Shown here one piece after another: positions 36,793-45,799 of a stretch of DNA of 64,000 bases. The stretch comes from Catenovulum maritimum (lineage in GTDB: Bacteria > Pseudomonadota > Gammaproteobacteria > Enterobacterales > Alteromonadaceae). The stretch covers positions 512,954-576,953 of the forward strand of contig NZ_KQ130482.1 of NCBI RefSeq assembly GCF_001050375.1. The letters run 5' to 3'. The notes beneath the pieces were generated by a model, which saw only the letters and a program-made list of their open reading frames with translations, was not told where the DNA came from and did not search any database. A program made the position numbers and the translations under genes. Every line of letters starts with the position of its first letter. Position 1 is the stretch's first letter.

Positions 36793-37680
36793 ACAAGCTT
36801 CACGCCTACTAAACGGAGCAAGCTGACTGGGTAAAGCAAGCGGTTATGTTTGAGTCGTTTTATTTTTAAATAACATGAAAAAATAAATACCTATCACAAT
36901 AAGACCTGCATAAATCTCAGTAAGAATTTTATTCAGCATTCAAAGTGATAGCTTGATTAATTTAAATGTGGCCTGTTGTAATACTTTGTAGGCTTCAAGC
37001 TTGCTGGCGCGAGAACTTAGACGCTATTTAAAGTAAATTGAAACCATTGTGCTAGATTTAAAAACGCGCGTTCAAGCTTAGCGCCTAATAGATTTAGCCA
37101 AGACTAGATAGAGTAAAGCAAGCGGTTATGTTTGAGTCGTTTTATTTTGAAATAACAAGAAAAATAAATACTTATCGCAATGAGACTTGCATTATTCTCA
37201 GTAAGAATTTTATTCAGCATTCAAAGTGATAGCTTGATTAATTTAAATCTGACCTGTTGTAACACTTTATAGGCGTCAAGCTTGCTGGCGCGAGAACTTA
37301 GACGCTATTTAAAGTAAATATAAACCATTTTGCTAGATTTAAAAACGCGCGTTCAAGCTACACGTCTAGTAAACGGAGCAAGCTGACTGGGTAAAGCAAG
37401 CGGTTATGTTTGAGTCGTTTTATTTTTAAATAACATGAAAAAATAAATACCTATCACAATAAGACCTGCATAAATCTCAGTAAGAATTTTATTCAGCATT
37501 CAAAGTGATAGCTTGATTAATTTAAATGTGACCTGTTGTAATACTTTGTAGGCGTCAAGCTTGCTGGCGCGAGTACTTAGACGCTATTTAAAGCAAATTG
37601 AAACCCTTGTGCTAGATTTAAAAACGCGCGAGCAAGCTTCGCGCCTACTAGATTTAGTCAAGATTAGGCAGAGTAAGCGG
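36793..37680. repeat. Three tandem copies of a roughly 280-bp non-coding repeat
   Basis: Copies start with TAAAGCAAGCGGTTATG at 36832, 37114 and 37392 (spacings 282 and 278 bp). A truncated copy end precedes at 36793-36831, and the first bases of a further copy appear near 37674. Copies 1 and 3 are almost identical over their first 150 bases; copy 2 is more diverged. Each unit contains a long inverted repeat. In copy 3, TAGGCGTCAAGCTTGCTGGCGCG at 37549-37571 is almost the reverse complement of 37626-37648, with about 54 bases between. No open frame runs through the array. It abuts the IS982 element. Confidence 0.85.
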
Positions 37681-37809
37681 TTAAAAATAATGATAAAAAC
37701 TAGCCGGCTAAATAGGGGGGCGAACCCAGCTAAATAAACCCCAACCATCCGAAATAACATGTAATCTTTTTGGGATTCGGCTAGTTTAATACTCAAACTA
37801 ATCTTATTA

Positions 37810-38824
37810 ACCTGAGCTTCGGATAAGAAAGTATTAATTTTAAGGAACTTAAAGCTCGTTCCATGATCCGATCATTCGACCAAGAGTGATTAGAACAAAA
37901 AAGGAACGAGCATGGATAAGTTAATTGAAACCTATTGTGATGTTGATGATTTCTGCGAATTGTTTATTGAAAAATGGCAAACAATATTGATTTCAAATGG
38001 TGAAATGAAACGGCGCAGAGCCTGTCGTTTAAGCCCTGCTGAAGTTATGACCATCATTATCCATTTCCATCAATCTCACTATCGCGATTTTAAAAATTAC
38101 TACTTGCATTATGTTTGCCGACAACTCAAAAGTTACTTTCCCGAATTATTGAGCTATACAAGGTTTTTAGCCGTCATGCCAAGCGTTGTTATTCCTATGT
38201 GTAGCTATTTGACTTCCAAGCTTGGTAAGCCAACAGGGATTCAATTCGTTGATTCAACCAAAATCGAGGTTTGTCATATTATCAGGGCCAAAAGAAATAA
38301 AGTATTCGAGGGACTGGCTGAGCATGGGAAAGGTACAATGGGCTGGTCATTTGGATTTAAACTACATTTAATTATCAATCATTTAGGTGAAATTGTTGCG
38401 TTAAAATTAACAAAAGGCAATGTTGATGATCGTAAGCCTGTTGCGGAAATGGCTGACTCTATATTCGGTAAACTCTATGGAGACAAAGGCTATATCAGTA
38501 AAGCTTTGTCTGGCGAACTGCTGGATAAAGGGGTTGAGCTGCTCACAACGATTCGTAAAAATATGAAGAAAAAATTTATCTCTCTATGGGATAGGGCCAT
38601 ATTAAAGAAGCGTTTTATCATAGAGACTGTGAATGACCAATTGAAGAATATTTCTTATATTGAACATTCTAGACACCGCAGTATGCATGGCTTTATGTTA
38701 AATTTATTAGGTGGGTTAATTGCTTATTGCATGAAGGAAGATAAGCCTTCACTGTCTCTAACACCCCAAGAGTTTGAATTGTTAGAGACTACAAATTTGG
38801 TATTAGCTTAACCAGATCTCAGGT
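37810..38824 (+). mobile_element. IS982-family insertion sequence, complete
   Basis: A 1015-bp element bounded by imperfect inverted repeats, ACCTGAGCTTCGGATAAG at the left and the reverse complement of CTTAACCAGATCTCAGGT at the right. It is flanked by a 6-bp direct duplication TTATTA at 37804-37809 and 38825-38830. It carries one intact transposase gene. The intact ends and duplication show a fairly recent insertion, 25 bp beyond the stop codon of the Sel1-type gene. Confidence 0.92.
37912..38811 (+). CDS. IS982-family transposase
   Basis: A 299-residue DDE transposase. Acidic residues of the triad lie in FVDSTKIEV, YGDKGYISK and FIIETVNDQLKN. The family-typical KLHLIINHLGEIVALKLTKGN and HSRHRSMHGFMLNLLGGLIAY blocks are intact. 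The frame is full length with GGAACG before the ATG. It moves the element by cutting at the terminal repeats. Frame intact, so probably active. Confidence 0.93.
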   Translation: MDKLIETYCDVDDFCELFIEKWQTILISNGEMKRRRACRLSPAEVMTIIIHFHQSHYRDFKNYYLHYVCRQLKSYFPELLSYTRFLAVMPSVVIPMCSYLTSKLGKPTGIQFVDSTKIEVCHIIRAKRNKVFEGLAEHGKGTMGWSFGFKLHLIINHLGEIVALKLTKGNVDDRKPVAEMADSIFGKLYGDKGYISKALSGELLDKGVELLTTIRKNMKKKFISLWDRAILKKRFIIETVNDQLKNISYIEHSRHRSMHGFMLNLLGGLIAYCMKEDKPSLSLTPQEFELLETTNLVLA

Positions 38825-38849
38825 TTATTAGCATACCAAATTAAATAGA

Positions 38850-40307
38850 TTATTCTGTAATACTAACGCGACCGGTTGTGAGTGTAGCGAGTAAATCTTC
38901 CCATTCACTGACATCCCAGTTAGCTCGGTTTGCGATTCTGATAGCGGTTTCTAAATTTTCGACCACGAGTTTAAAATCTCTTTGTTTTCTGTCTTTATAA
39001 CTGAGCGCCAGTAAATGGAAATACTCAGGGTTTGCTGTTTGCGAGTCTTTAACTTGTGCTAGGTATTCGATAGCGCCATTTACATCGCGCAGAGATAGAT
39101 CTTTTGAAGTCAGTTTTATCTCGGTAGCTCTAAGGGTGGATGCCGCGTGGCCTTTTTCCATCGCCGACTCGTACCAAAATAATGCTTTGCTATCATCGGC
39201 CATTACCCAAGGACTCGTCTGTAAAATCTTGGCTAATCTGTATTCAGCTCTGGCCAATCCAAATTTACTGGCTTCTGAAATCCAATGAATGGCTTGAGGT
39301 ATGTTTTTTTGTTCGCGGTAGAGTTTCAAGCCATATTCGTACATAGCACTAGGGTGGCCCTTTTCTGATAATTTTTTCAATGCTAACTCAGCTTGGTCTG
39401 GCTCTGTCGCTAACCAAGGAAAGTTTAGTAGCGCCATCGCATAATTGTATTGCTCAGCTAATGTATTATCATCTGTTCCTTTTTTTAGCAACATTCTAAG
39501 CTCGCGATGTAAAGCTGGATATTCCTCGCGAATATCGAATCCATCATAAACCGCTGCGCCAATATAAGCACGGTGGATAAACTCTACAGGCATACCTTTA
39601 AACTCTGGTTTAGCGAGTGGGAAGAGTTTATAGGCTTCGCGGTATTTAATTGTTGCACCACGTTTTTGAATATCGAGTATGTTACGGATTGAGCCATCAG
39701 AACCGACATCATGTTCAACAATTAGGATAGGTCTCTTTGAACTGATAATAGAAGTTGTACTGTCTTCTTCTTCATCATCAAAACCACCGCTACTGATATC
39801 AAACTCATCAAAGGTTGAATCGGTTTGTAGATCTTCCGAATAGACTTTGTGTTCGAGTGCAGCTTTGCCGTTAAATGTTACCTTAAAAGCCAAATTATTT
39901 TGATTGATAACGGGAAAATATTTCTCCTGAATCTCTGCTTGCTGAGATTCATAATTTTTTAGTAGGGCTTTAATACTTTGTTGTTGCTCAGTGTCTAAAT
40001 TTGACAGCATCTTATACAAGAGTGAGGCTGAGTTGTGGTAGTTTTGTTGCGCAGCTAAGTAAAAATAAATTAGCGCATTAACTGGATCTTTAGGTGTACC
40101 TAGCCCCATTGAGTGTATAACACCTAATTGATAGTAAGCATGAGCGCTGCCTAGCTCAGCACCTTCAAGATAAGCTGTAGTTGCTTGCGCATAATCTTTG
40201 TTTTTAAAATCTGTATTAGCTTTGAGTAGATCGGCTGAAAATGCTTGTAAAGGTATAGCAAGCATAAGTGCCGTGACTAGTTTTATCTTTTTTAGCTTAA
40301 GTGTCAT
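38850..40307 (-). CDS. Periplasmic Sel1/TPR-repeat protein with TonB-C-like middle domain
   Basis: A 485-residue exported protein (signal to about residue 24, AFSA). Sel1-type repeats lie at about 35-95 (ELGSAHAYYQLGVIHSMGLGTPKDPVNALIYFYLAA) and about 310-420 (GHPSAMYEYGLKLY, FGLARAEYRLAKI). An acidic low-complexity patch (FDDEEEDS) precedes a segment resembling the TonB C-terminal fold (about 195-250, VGSDGSIRNILDIQKRG). Such proteins act as protein-protein scaffolds in the periplasm. It lies 59 bp behind the beta-helix gene in the same direction and may be co-transcribed with it. Confidence 0.6.
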   Translation of the reverse strand: MTLKLKKIKLVTALMLAIPLQAFSADLLKANTDFKNKDYAQATTAYLEGAELGSAHAYYQLGVIHSMGLGTPKDPVNALIYFYLAAQQNYHNSASLLYKMLSNLDTEQQQSIKALLKNYESQQAEIQEKYFPVINQNNLAFKVTFNGKAALEHKVYSEDLQTDSTFDEFDISSGGFDDEEEDSTTSIISSKRPILIVEHDVGSDGSIRNILDIQKRGATIKYREAYKLFPLAKPEFKGMPVEFIHRAYIGAAVYDGFDIREEYPALHRELRMLLKKGTDDNTLAEQYNYAMALLNFPWLATEPDQAELALKKLSEKGHPSAMYEYGLKLYREQKNIPQAIHWISEASKFGLARAEYRLAKILQTSPWVMADDSKALFWYESAMEKGHAASTLRATEIKLTSKDLSLRDVNGAIEYLAQVKDSQTANPEYFHLLALSYKDRKQRDFKLVVENLETAIRIANRANWDVSEWEDLLATLTTGRVSITE

Positions 40308-40366
40308 GTTAGTAACTCATTGTGGCTAGGATTAGCGAAATAGTAGGGGCGATCTACCCCTTCATA

Positions 40367-41623
40367 TTAGTCCAAATATAATTGGTCTTCGGTTAGACCT
40401 ATGAACTGGTTATTGCTGGCATTATACTCTGTTGTTTTGCGGCCATCGTAAGCGCGTGAAACAATACCGTATGTTTTTGTACCCGAACGGTCAGCTGTAG
40501 AAATTTGATTGTTCGTAATTTTAATTTTCCCTTGGGTGCCATCTAAACCAATCGCCTCATAATGTTTACCTCTGGCATTGATTGGGTTTGTGCTATTTGC
40601 AAAGATGGCCCCTAAATCTGTAATTATGTTGTCTGTAATGCTGGCATTAGTTACACGTTCAATAGAAATGGCACGCACCGCATTTTTTATTGTATTGTGG
40701 CTAATAACGGCATCATGTGAAGTTCGGCCAGAAAACAAATGTTTGATACTCAAACCCACAGCGACATCCTTAATTGTATTATGCTGCATGGTGATTTTAT
40801 CCGCACCACGTTTACTGGTAATCCCATCGTACGCTCTTTCTATAATATTGTGCGTCATGACAAAATTGTCACCTATTTCGCCTTCTTTACCAGCCGCAGT
40901 AACATAAATAGCGGCGTCTCTAATACCATAGAATTTATTTTTTGTGATTTTGGCACTTCTGGTTCCTGCCATTAAAATCCCGCTATCTCCGCCAGCAAGA
41001 AAAAACGGGTCAGTATCATTTTTAGTGCCTGTGACGCTTATGCCTTCAATATGGACATGTCTTAATTTTTGGTAGCCGTTATGATTACCTCTAATGGATA
41101 ATGCATCGGCCGTCTTTTTCGTACCAGTTCTGCCCTCGGGTGTCATTTTTACAATAGGTACTACTTGCGACACCTTGGCGTCAGCCATATCCATTAGACC
41201 ACCATGCCAATGTATTTCTATCTCATTTTCATGGCCACATTTTTTAGAGTTTTTGTTATGTGCATCTAAGCCGAATAAGTCGCCATCCAGCGCTTCAGTT
41301 GCAATAAAAGTAGCTGCTCTTGCATCGACTAATAGATGATTTCTTAGTGTGACTTTAATTTCTTTATCTATGTAATAGGTACCAGAAATTTGCACCTGCT
41401 TACCTGTGTTAGTTGCATTTTGTAATGCTTTTTGCAATTTACTGGCGTCGCCTTTGGGATCAAAAGGTAGCGCTTCGCAACCTTTTGCTAAAGTTGTCTT
41501 GGCTTTTTCTTTTGGATTTGTCGTTTTGTTAGAGCTTGTGTTGTTTGTCGAAGAGCAAGCCGTCAAGACGAGCGATGAACAAATTAAGGCAAGTAAAGAT
41601 AAGCGTTTGTTAGCTAAAAACAT
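40367..41623 (-). CDS. Beta-helix lipoprotein 1 (lyase-like fold, unknown activity)
   Basis: A 418-residue lipoprotein (VLTAC at 18-22). After a Ser/Thr/Asn linker, residues about 55-410 form a right-handed parallel beta-helix with repeated N-x-I turns (ITKNKFYGIRDAAIYVTA, MQHNTIKDVAVGLSIKH, ISHNTIKNAVRAISIER). It is clearly paralogous to the protein at 62151-63356. Both share GTYYI, DARAATFIATEALDGD-type openings, GGDSGILMAG, and DGITSKRGAD. The fold is that of polysaccharide lyases and glycoside hydrolases of families such as PL6, GH28 and GH82, but no specific catalytic signature was recognised. Divergent neighbour is a sulfatase, and GH78 follows, so sulfated rhamnose-containing polymer is the likely context. 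Confidence 0.65.
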   Translation of the reverse strand: MFLANKRLSLLALICSSLVLTACSSTNNTSSNKTTNPKEKAKTTLAKGCEALPFDPKGDASKLQKALQNATNTGKQVQISGTYYIDKEIKVTLRNHLLVDARAATFIATEALDGDLFGLDAHNKNSKKCGHENEIEIHWHGGLMDMADAKVSQVVPIVKMTPEGRTGTKKTADALSIRGNHNGYQKLRHVHIEGISVTGTKNDTDPFFLAGGDSGILMAGTRSAKITKNKFYGIRDAAIYVTAAGKEGEIGDNFVMTHNIIERAYDGITSKRGADKITMQHNTIKDVAVGLSIKHLFSGRTSHDAVISHNTIKNAVRAISIERVTNASITDNIITDLGAIFANSTNPINARGKHYEAIGLDGTQGKIKITNNQISTADRSGTKTYGIVSRAYDGRKTTEYNASNNQFIGLTEDQLYLD

Positions 41624-41868
41624 AAGTCCACCATATAAGTAAACAATTTAAATTGTTAATACATTTGCTAATGAAATTTAAAATATAATAAGTCATATTT
41701 TGTCATTTACAATCAAAATAATTAACAAAAATGATTTACATGGCGTGTTTGTGAAATATAATGGGGTAATTTGTTAATTTACAGTCGTCAGAAATTGAGC
41801 TAATAGCATCTCAGATATGGCTTTAAATTATTTTTAAAATACTTACATACTTAGAGTAGGAAGGTTAA
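41624..41868. promoter_or_regulatory. Divergent promoter region, beta-helix and sulfatase genes
   Basis: AT-rich stretch with a perfect 10-bp inverted repeat, AATTAACAAA (41720-41729) and TTTGTTAATT (41770-41779), 40 bases apart. The two arms could be half sites for one regulator acting on both genes. No promoter boxes can be assigned with confidence. Confidence 0.4.
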
Positions 41869-43284
41869 ATGCTTCATTCTTTTATAAAAAAAGCGACAGT
41901 GATATTAGCTGCAATTACTGTGTCTGCGTGTAGCAACACTTCAATGCTAGCTGAACCTGAAACTGAAAATTCATCAGCGAATACTTCATCAGCGAACAAC
42001 CCGCCTAACATACTGATGATTTTGTCAGATGACCACGCGTGGAATGATTATAGCTTTATGGGGCATGAAATTGTTAAAACGCCTTCACTCGATAAGTTAG
42101 CCAGCCAAGGGGCTACTTTTAAACGAGGTTATGTGCCGACTTCGTTATGTCGCCCGTCATTGGCAACGGTTGCGACGGGTTTGTATGCTTATCAACACGG
42201 TATCACGGGTAATGATCCTGCTCGGACTTTACCGGGTGGGAAAAAGGGTGAGCTCTATGCGCAGCAAAGAGCGGAGATTATTGCCAAAATAGACAAGGTT
42301 GAAACGATTGCGAATCTGCTTAAGCCTAAAGGTTATGTTTCTTTGCAAACAGGTAAATGGTGGGAAGGTAGCTTTAGTCGAGGTGGCTTTGATCAAGGTA
42401 TGACAAGAGGATTTCCTGATAAAGGTGGCCGTCATGGCGATGATGGCCTAAAAATTGGTAGACAAGGCGTATCAATAATCACTAATTTTATGGACAAAAC
42501 AGCTCAGCAAGGTAAACCTTTTTTCGTTTGGTATGCTCCATTTATGCCGCACACACCGCATACGCCGCCAAGTCGAATTCTTGAAAAGTATAGTGATAAA
42601 GGCTTAGCACCTTCAATCGCTAAATATTACGCTATGATTGAGTGGTTTGATGAAACCAATGGCCAATTGCTTGATCATCTAGAAAAAACGGGTTTAAAAG
42701 ATAATACATTAATTGTTTATGTATCAGATAATGGTTGGGTGACGAATCCTAAACAAACCGATCGTTTTTTACCTAAGTCTAAACAGAGCCCTAATGAAAG
42801 CGGTGTAAGAACGCCAATTATGTATTCTTTACCGAGTAAAATCCCTGCTCAGATGCGTCCAGAGTTAACCTCGAGCATTGATATTGTACCTACTGTATTA
42901 GGCGCTGCAGGTATTGATGTGCCAGCACACTTACCGGGTAAAAACTTATTTCCAGAATTAACACAGCAAACGCCTATTGAACGCGACACTATATTTGGTG
43001 AAGGTTTTGCACATGATATGGATGATATAAATAACCCTGAATCCAGCTTGTTGTATCGCTGGGTGATTAAAGATAATTGGAAATTAATTGTTAGTTATGA
43101 TGGGAAAAATGTCAGCTACCAGAAATACCATGATGCACTGACTCAAGGTCCAAGGTTGTTTAATTTGGCGAATGATGAATATGAAAAAGTGAATCTAGCA
43201 AAGCAATATCCAGAAATGGTTGAAAAGCTAAAGCAAGAACTTGTTGACTGGTATCCGCTAAAACAACGAAAAATGGTGAATTAA
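41869..43284 (+). CDS. Lipoprotein sulfatase (S1 family) with unusual active-site motif
   Basis: A 471-residue sulfatase lipoprotein (TVSAC, cysteine at 21; AGGAAGG before the ATG). Metal-site residues D54-D55 (ILSDDHAWND) and VSDNGW near residue 285 are present. The catalytic segment reads SLC94-R-P-S-L98-ATVATGLY: cysteine, proline and serine of the formylglycine signature are kept but the arginine is replaced by leucine. The same pattern is, to my memory, common in a subgroup of marine S1 sulfatases. It is followed, after a terminator, by a GH78 rhamnosidase, so removal of sulfate from rhamnose-rich algal polymer (ulvan type) is plausible. Confidence 0.83.
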   Translation: MLHSFIKKATVILAAITVSACSNTSMLAEPETENSSANTSSANNPPNILMILSDDHAWNDYSFMGHEIVKTPSLDKLASQGATFKRGYVPTSLCRPSLATVATGLYAYQHGITGNDPARTLPGGKKGELYAQQRAEIIAKIDKVETIANLLKPKGYVSLQTGKWWEGSFSRGGFDQGMTRGFPDKGGRHGDDGLKIGRQGVSIITNFMDKTAQQGKPFFVWYAPFMPHTPHTPPSRILEKYSDKGLAPSIAKYYAMIEWFDETNGQLLDHLEKTGLKDNTLIVYVSDNGWVTNPKQTDRFLPKSKQSPNESGVRTPIMYSLPSKIPAQMRPELTSSIDIVPTVLGAAGIDVPAHLPGKNLFPELTQQTPIERDTIFGEGFAHDMDDINNPESSLLYRWVIKDNWKLIVSYDGKNVSYQKYHDALTQGPRLFNLANDEYEKVNLAKQYPEMVEKLKQELVDWYPLKQRKMVN

Positions 43285-43306
43285 GCGAAAATTGTCACTT
43301 CTTATA

Positions 43307-43338
43307 AAACCTTTGGATTTTGATTCAAAGGTTTTTTT
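43307..43338 (+). terminator. Terminator between the sulfatase and rhamnosidase genes
   Basis: Nine-base stem AAACCTTTG (43307-43315) with CAAAGGTTT (43326-43334), followed by T residues. The GH78 gene therefore has its own promoter or relies on partial read-through. Confidence 0.75.
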
Positions 43339-43360
43339 ATTAATAACATAAGGCGATATT

Positions 43361-45592
43361 ATGTTTAGGTACCTAATTTTTATTATTTGTTTTACAGCTT
43401 TATCCGCTTGCGTTAGCACAAGTCAGAACCAAGTTAATTTAGCGGCGAACTCTATTCAACTTGATTTAGCCCCTTTAAACTTGCGAGTGGAGTTACTTAA
43501 AGGTGATAAGGTTAATCATATCCAAGATTCTAATCCCGAGTTTTCGTGGCAATTACCAAGTAATGCTAATTTTTCTGAGCAACTTGCTTATCAAATTGAA
43601 ATTATAAATTCAAAGCAATCATTTGAGTTGCCACTTAATGCTGAAGATTATGTGCTAAATACGGGTAAGGTATTAGGCTCTAAATCAATCGCAGTTAGCC
43701 TAGATAACTTGGATTTAATGCCAGCTAGCAGTTATTTATGGCGCGTGCGAACTTGGTCTAGAGCGACAGCCGGCGACGTAAAAAGCTTTGTAAGTGCTTG
43801 GTCTGTACCACAAAGATTTACTCTAGCTAACAAGTTAACTGAGCTAGCAAGCCGATATAAATTAGTGACATCTGAAATTGAATCCAAGCAGATAACTAAA
43901 TTGCCATCTGGCCGATATTTAATAGACTTTGGTAAGGTTGGCTTTGGTTACTTACAACTAGGGTTAAAAAGTGACAAAGCAGGGGAGATAATGGTCCATT
44001 TTGGCGAAAGAGGGAACTCAACAGGGGCTGAAGCCGGCATTATTTCTAATTTAAACAAAAGATCGAGCGTTCGTTATTATCAAGTGCCGCTGCAGATAAA
44101 TGCTAACCTCGATACTTATTCTGTCCACCCACCCCGAGATACAAGAAATACTTTAGCCGATAAAGCAATTGCTATTCCTGGTCAATTTGGTCGCATTGCC
44201 CCATTTAGATTTATTGAGATAGACGCCCAAGACCTAGATTTATCAGAAATTAATGCTTCCATGATAATGCTTCATTATCCATTTGATGAGCTTCAATCTA
44301 ACTTTAGCTCTTCTGATAAAACGTTAGATGCCATTTGGCAGTTATGTAAATACAGTATGAAAGCGACTAGCTTTGCTGGTGTTTATGTAGATGGCGATAG
44401 AGAAAGGATCCCATACGAAGCCGATGCATATATCAATCAACTATCACATTATTATGTTGATGATGAGTTCAGTTTAGCTAGGCATTCTCATGAGTACTTA
44501 ATGCAAAATCCAACTTGGCCAACTGAGTGGAAACAGCATTCTATTATGATGGCTTGGGCCGACTGGATGCATACTGGCGATACCGAGTCATTAGCGGTTT
44601 TTTATCAACAACTCAAAACTGAAAAAACATTAGAAATTTATGAAGCACAGCATGGTTTGTTAGAGACTTTTCCGAAAAGAAACAAAGCTAAGCAAATGGG
44701 GGATATTGTTGATTGGCCACCTAAAGAGCGAGATAACTATCAAATGTTGCCGGTCAATACTGTGGTTAATGCGTTCTATTATTTAAACTTAAAGCAAATG
44801 GCTCAAATTGCGAAAGTGCTGGGTAAAACGCAGGACTCTAATTTTTATCAAGCGAAGGCTGAAAACCTCTACCATATTTTTAATCAAAAGTTATTTGATC
44901 CTGCTAGCGGTTTATATTTAGACGGATTAGGTGCAACTCATAGTGCTGTTCATGCCAACATACTGCCGCTGGCTGTTGGTTTAGTACCAGAAAATAGGCG
45001 CAGTAATGTCATCTCTTTTATTAAGCAAAAAGGTATGGCTGTGAGTGTTTATTTTGCACAGTATTTAATGGAAGCGCTTTATATGCATGGAGAAGATGAG
45101 TATGCGCTATCTTTAATTACCTCAAAAGCTGAGCGCAGTTGGTACAATATGATCCGGGCAGGATCGACTATCACAATGGAAGCTTGGGATGACAAATTTA
45201 AACCGAATCAAGATTGGAATCACGCTTGGGGCGCTGTTCCGGGCAATATTGTTGGACGATACATTTTAGGCGTTCAGCCAATAACAGCAGGGTTTGAATC
45301 TGTACTTATTGCGCCTCAGCCTGCTAATTTAACTTATGTGTCGGGTAAAGTGCCAACAATCAGAGGACCTATTGCCGTTGAGTTAACTCAAGAAGTCGGG
45401 CAGTCTTTAACACTGGAGTTTAATATTCCTGGCAATACGACTGCAGAGGTAAGGCTACCTGTAGCGACAAAAAAACAACTGAGCTACGTTAAATTAAATG
45501 GTGAAGTTGTGAGCGTTAAGCAAGTTAATCATTCGCTTGTGATAACTTCAATTGGCGCGGGCCAACATAAAATTGAAATGAGTTACCAATAA
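43361..45592 (+). CDS. Alpha-L-rhamnosidase (GH78), lipoprotein
   Basis: A 743-residue lipoprotein (ALSAC, cysteine at 17). Residues about 35-155 form a fibronectin/Bac_rhamnosid_N-like domain. The (alpha/alpha)6 barrel spans about 310-640 with the catalytic block DGDRERIPYEAD (about 342-353, general acid Glu in YEAD) and ITMEAWDD (about 602-609, second Glu). A C-terminal beta domain follows with NHAWGAVPG. It releases terminal alpha-L-rhamnose from glycosides or ulvan oligosaccharides. The sulfatase upstream and the rhamnose mutarotase at 63626 fit that pathway. Confidence 0.88.
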   Translation: MFRYLIFIICFTALSACVSTSQNQVNLAANSIQLDLAPLNLRVELLKGDKVNHIQDSNPEFSWQLPSNANFSEQLAYQIEIINSKQSFELPLNAEDYVLNTGKVLGSKSIAVSLDNLDLMPASSYLWRVRTWSRATAGDVKSFVSAWSVPQRFTLANKLTELASRYKLVTSEIESKQITKLPSGRYLIDFGKVGFGYLQLGLKSDKAGEIMVHFGERGNSTGAEAGIISNLNKRSSVRYYQVPLQINANLDTYSVHPPRDTRNTLADKAIAIPGQFGRIAPFRFIEIDAQDLDLSEINASMIMLHYPFDELQSNFSSSDKTLDAIWQLCKYSMKATSFAGVYVDGDRERIPYEADAYINQLSHYYVDDEFSLARHSHEYLMQNPTWPTEWKQHSIMMAWADWMHTGDTESLAVFYQQLKTEKTLEIYEAQHGLLETFPKRNKAKQMGDIVDWPPKERDNYQMLPVNTVVNAFYYLNLKQMAQIAKVLGKTQDSNFYQAKAENLYHIFNQKLFDPASGLYLDGLGATHSAVHANILPLAVGLVPENRRSNVISFIKQKGMAVSVYFAQYLMEALYMHGEDEYALSLITSKAERSWYNMIRAGSTITMEAWDDKFKPNQDWNHAWGAVPGNIVGRYILGVQPITAGFESVLIAPQPANLTYVSGKVPTIRGPIAVELTQEVGQSLTLEFNIPGNTTAEVRLPVATKKQLSYVKLNGEVVSVKQVNHSLVITSIGAGQHKIEMSYQ

Positions 45593-45694
45593 ACCAAGAT
45601 TTAAAGTTTAGCGCTAAAATCTCAATTTTATGAGCTTTGTCGCGACTAAAAACGATGGCCAGAAGCGTCAACACGCCCTAGTTTTATGAAAAAT

Positions 45695-45716
45695 AGCCTC
45701 AAACCTTGGGGCTTTT
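45695..45716 (+). terminator. Weak terminator after the rhamnosidase gene
   Basis: Six-base stem AGCCTC (45695-45700) with GGGGCT (45708-45713), one G-U pair, then TTTT. Confidence 0.45.
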
Positions 45717-45799
45717 CGTATTCGCTACTAATCTTAAGTATAGAGTTAACAACAGGCTGGCTAAACTCACCTTTTAAGTTGAATTAAATTAAGTTAAAT

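Noticed and set aside
36793-37680. CRISPR array or integron attC array
   Set aside because: Units are about 280 bp with no short repeat/spacer alternation, no cas or integrase gene nearby, and no attC core (RYYYAAC/GTTRRRY) pairing was seen.
37584-37796. 70-residue minus-strand frame between the repeat array and the IS
   Set aside because: Runs across the last repeat copy and unrelated flanking sequence, with no counterpart in the other repeat copies.
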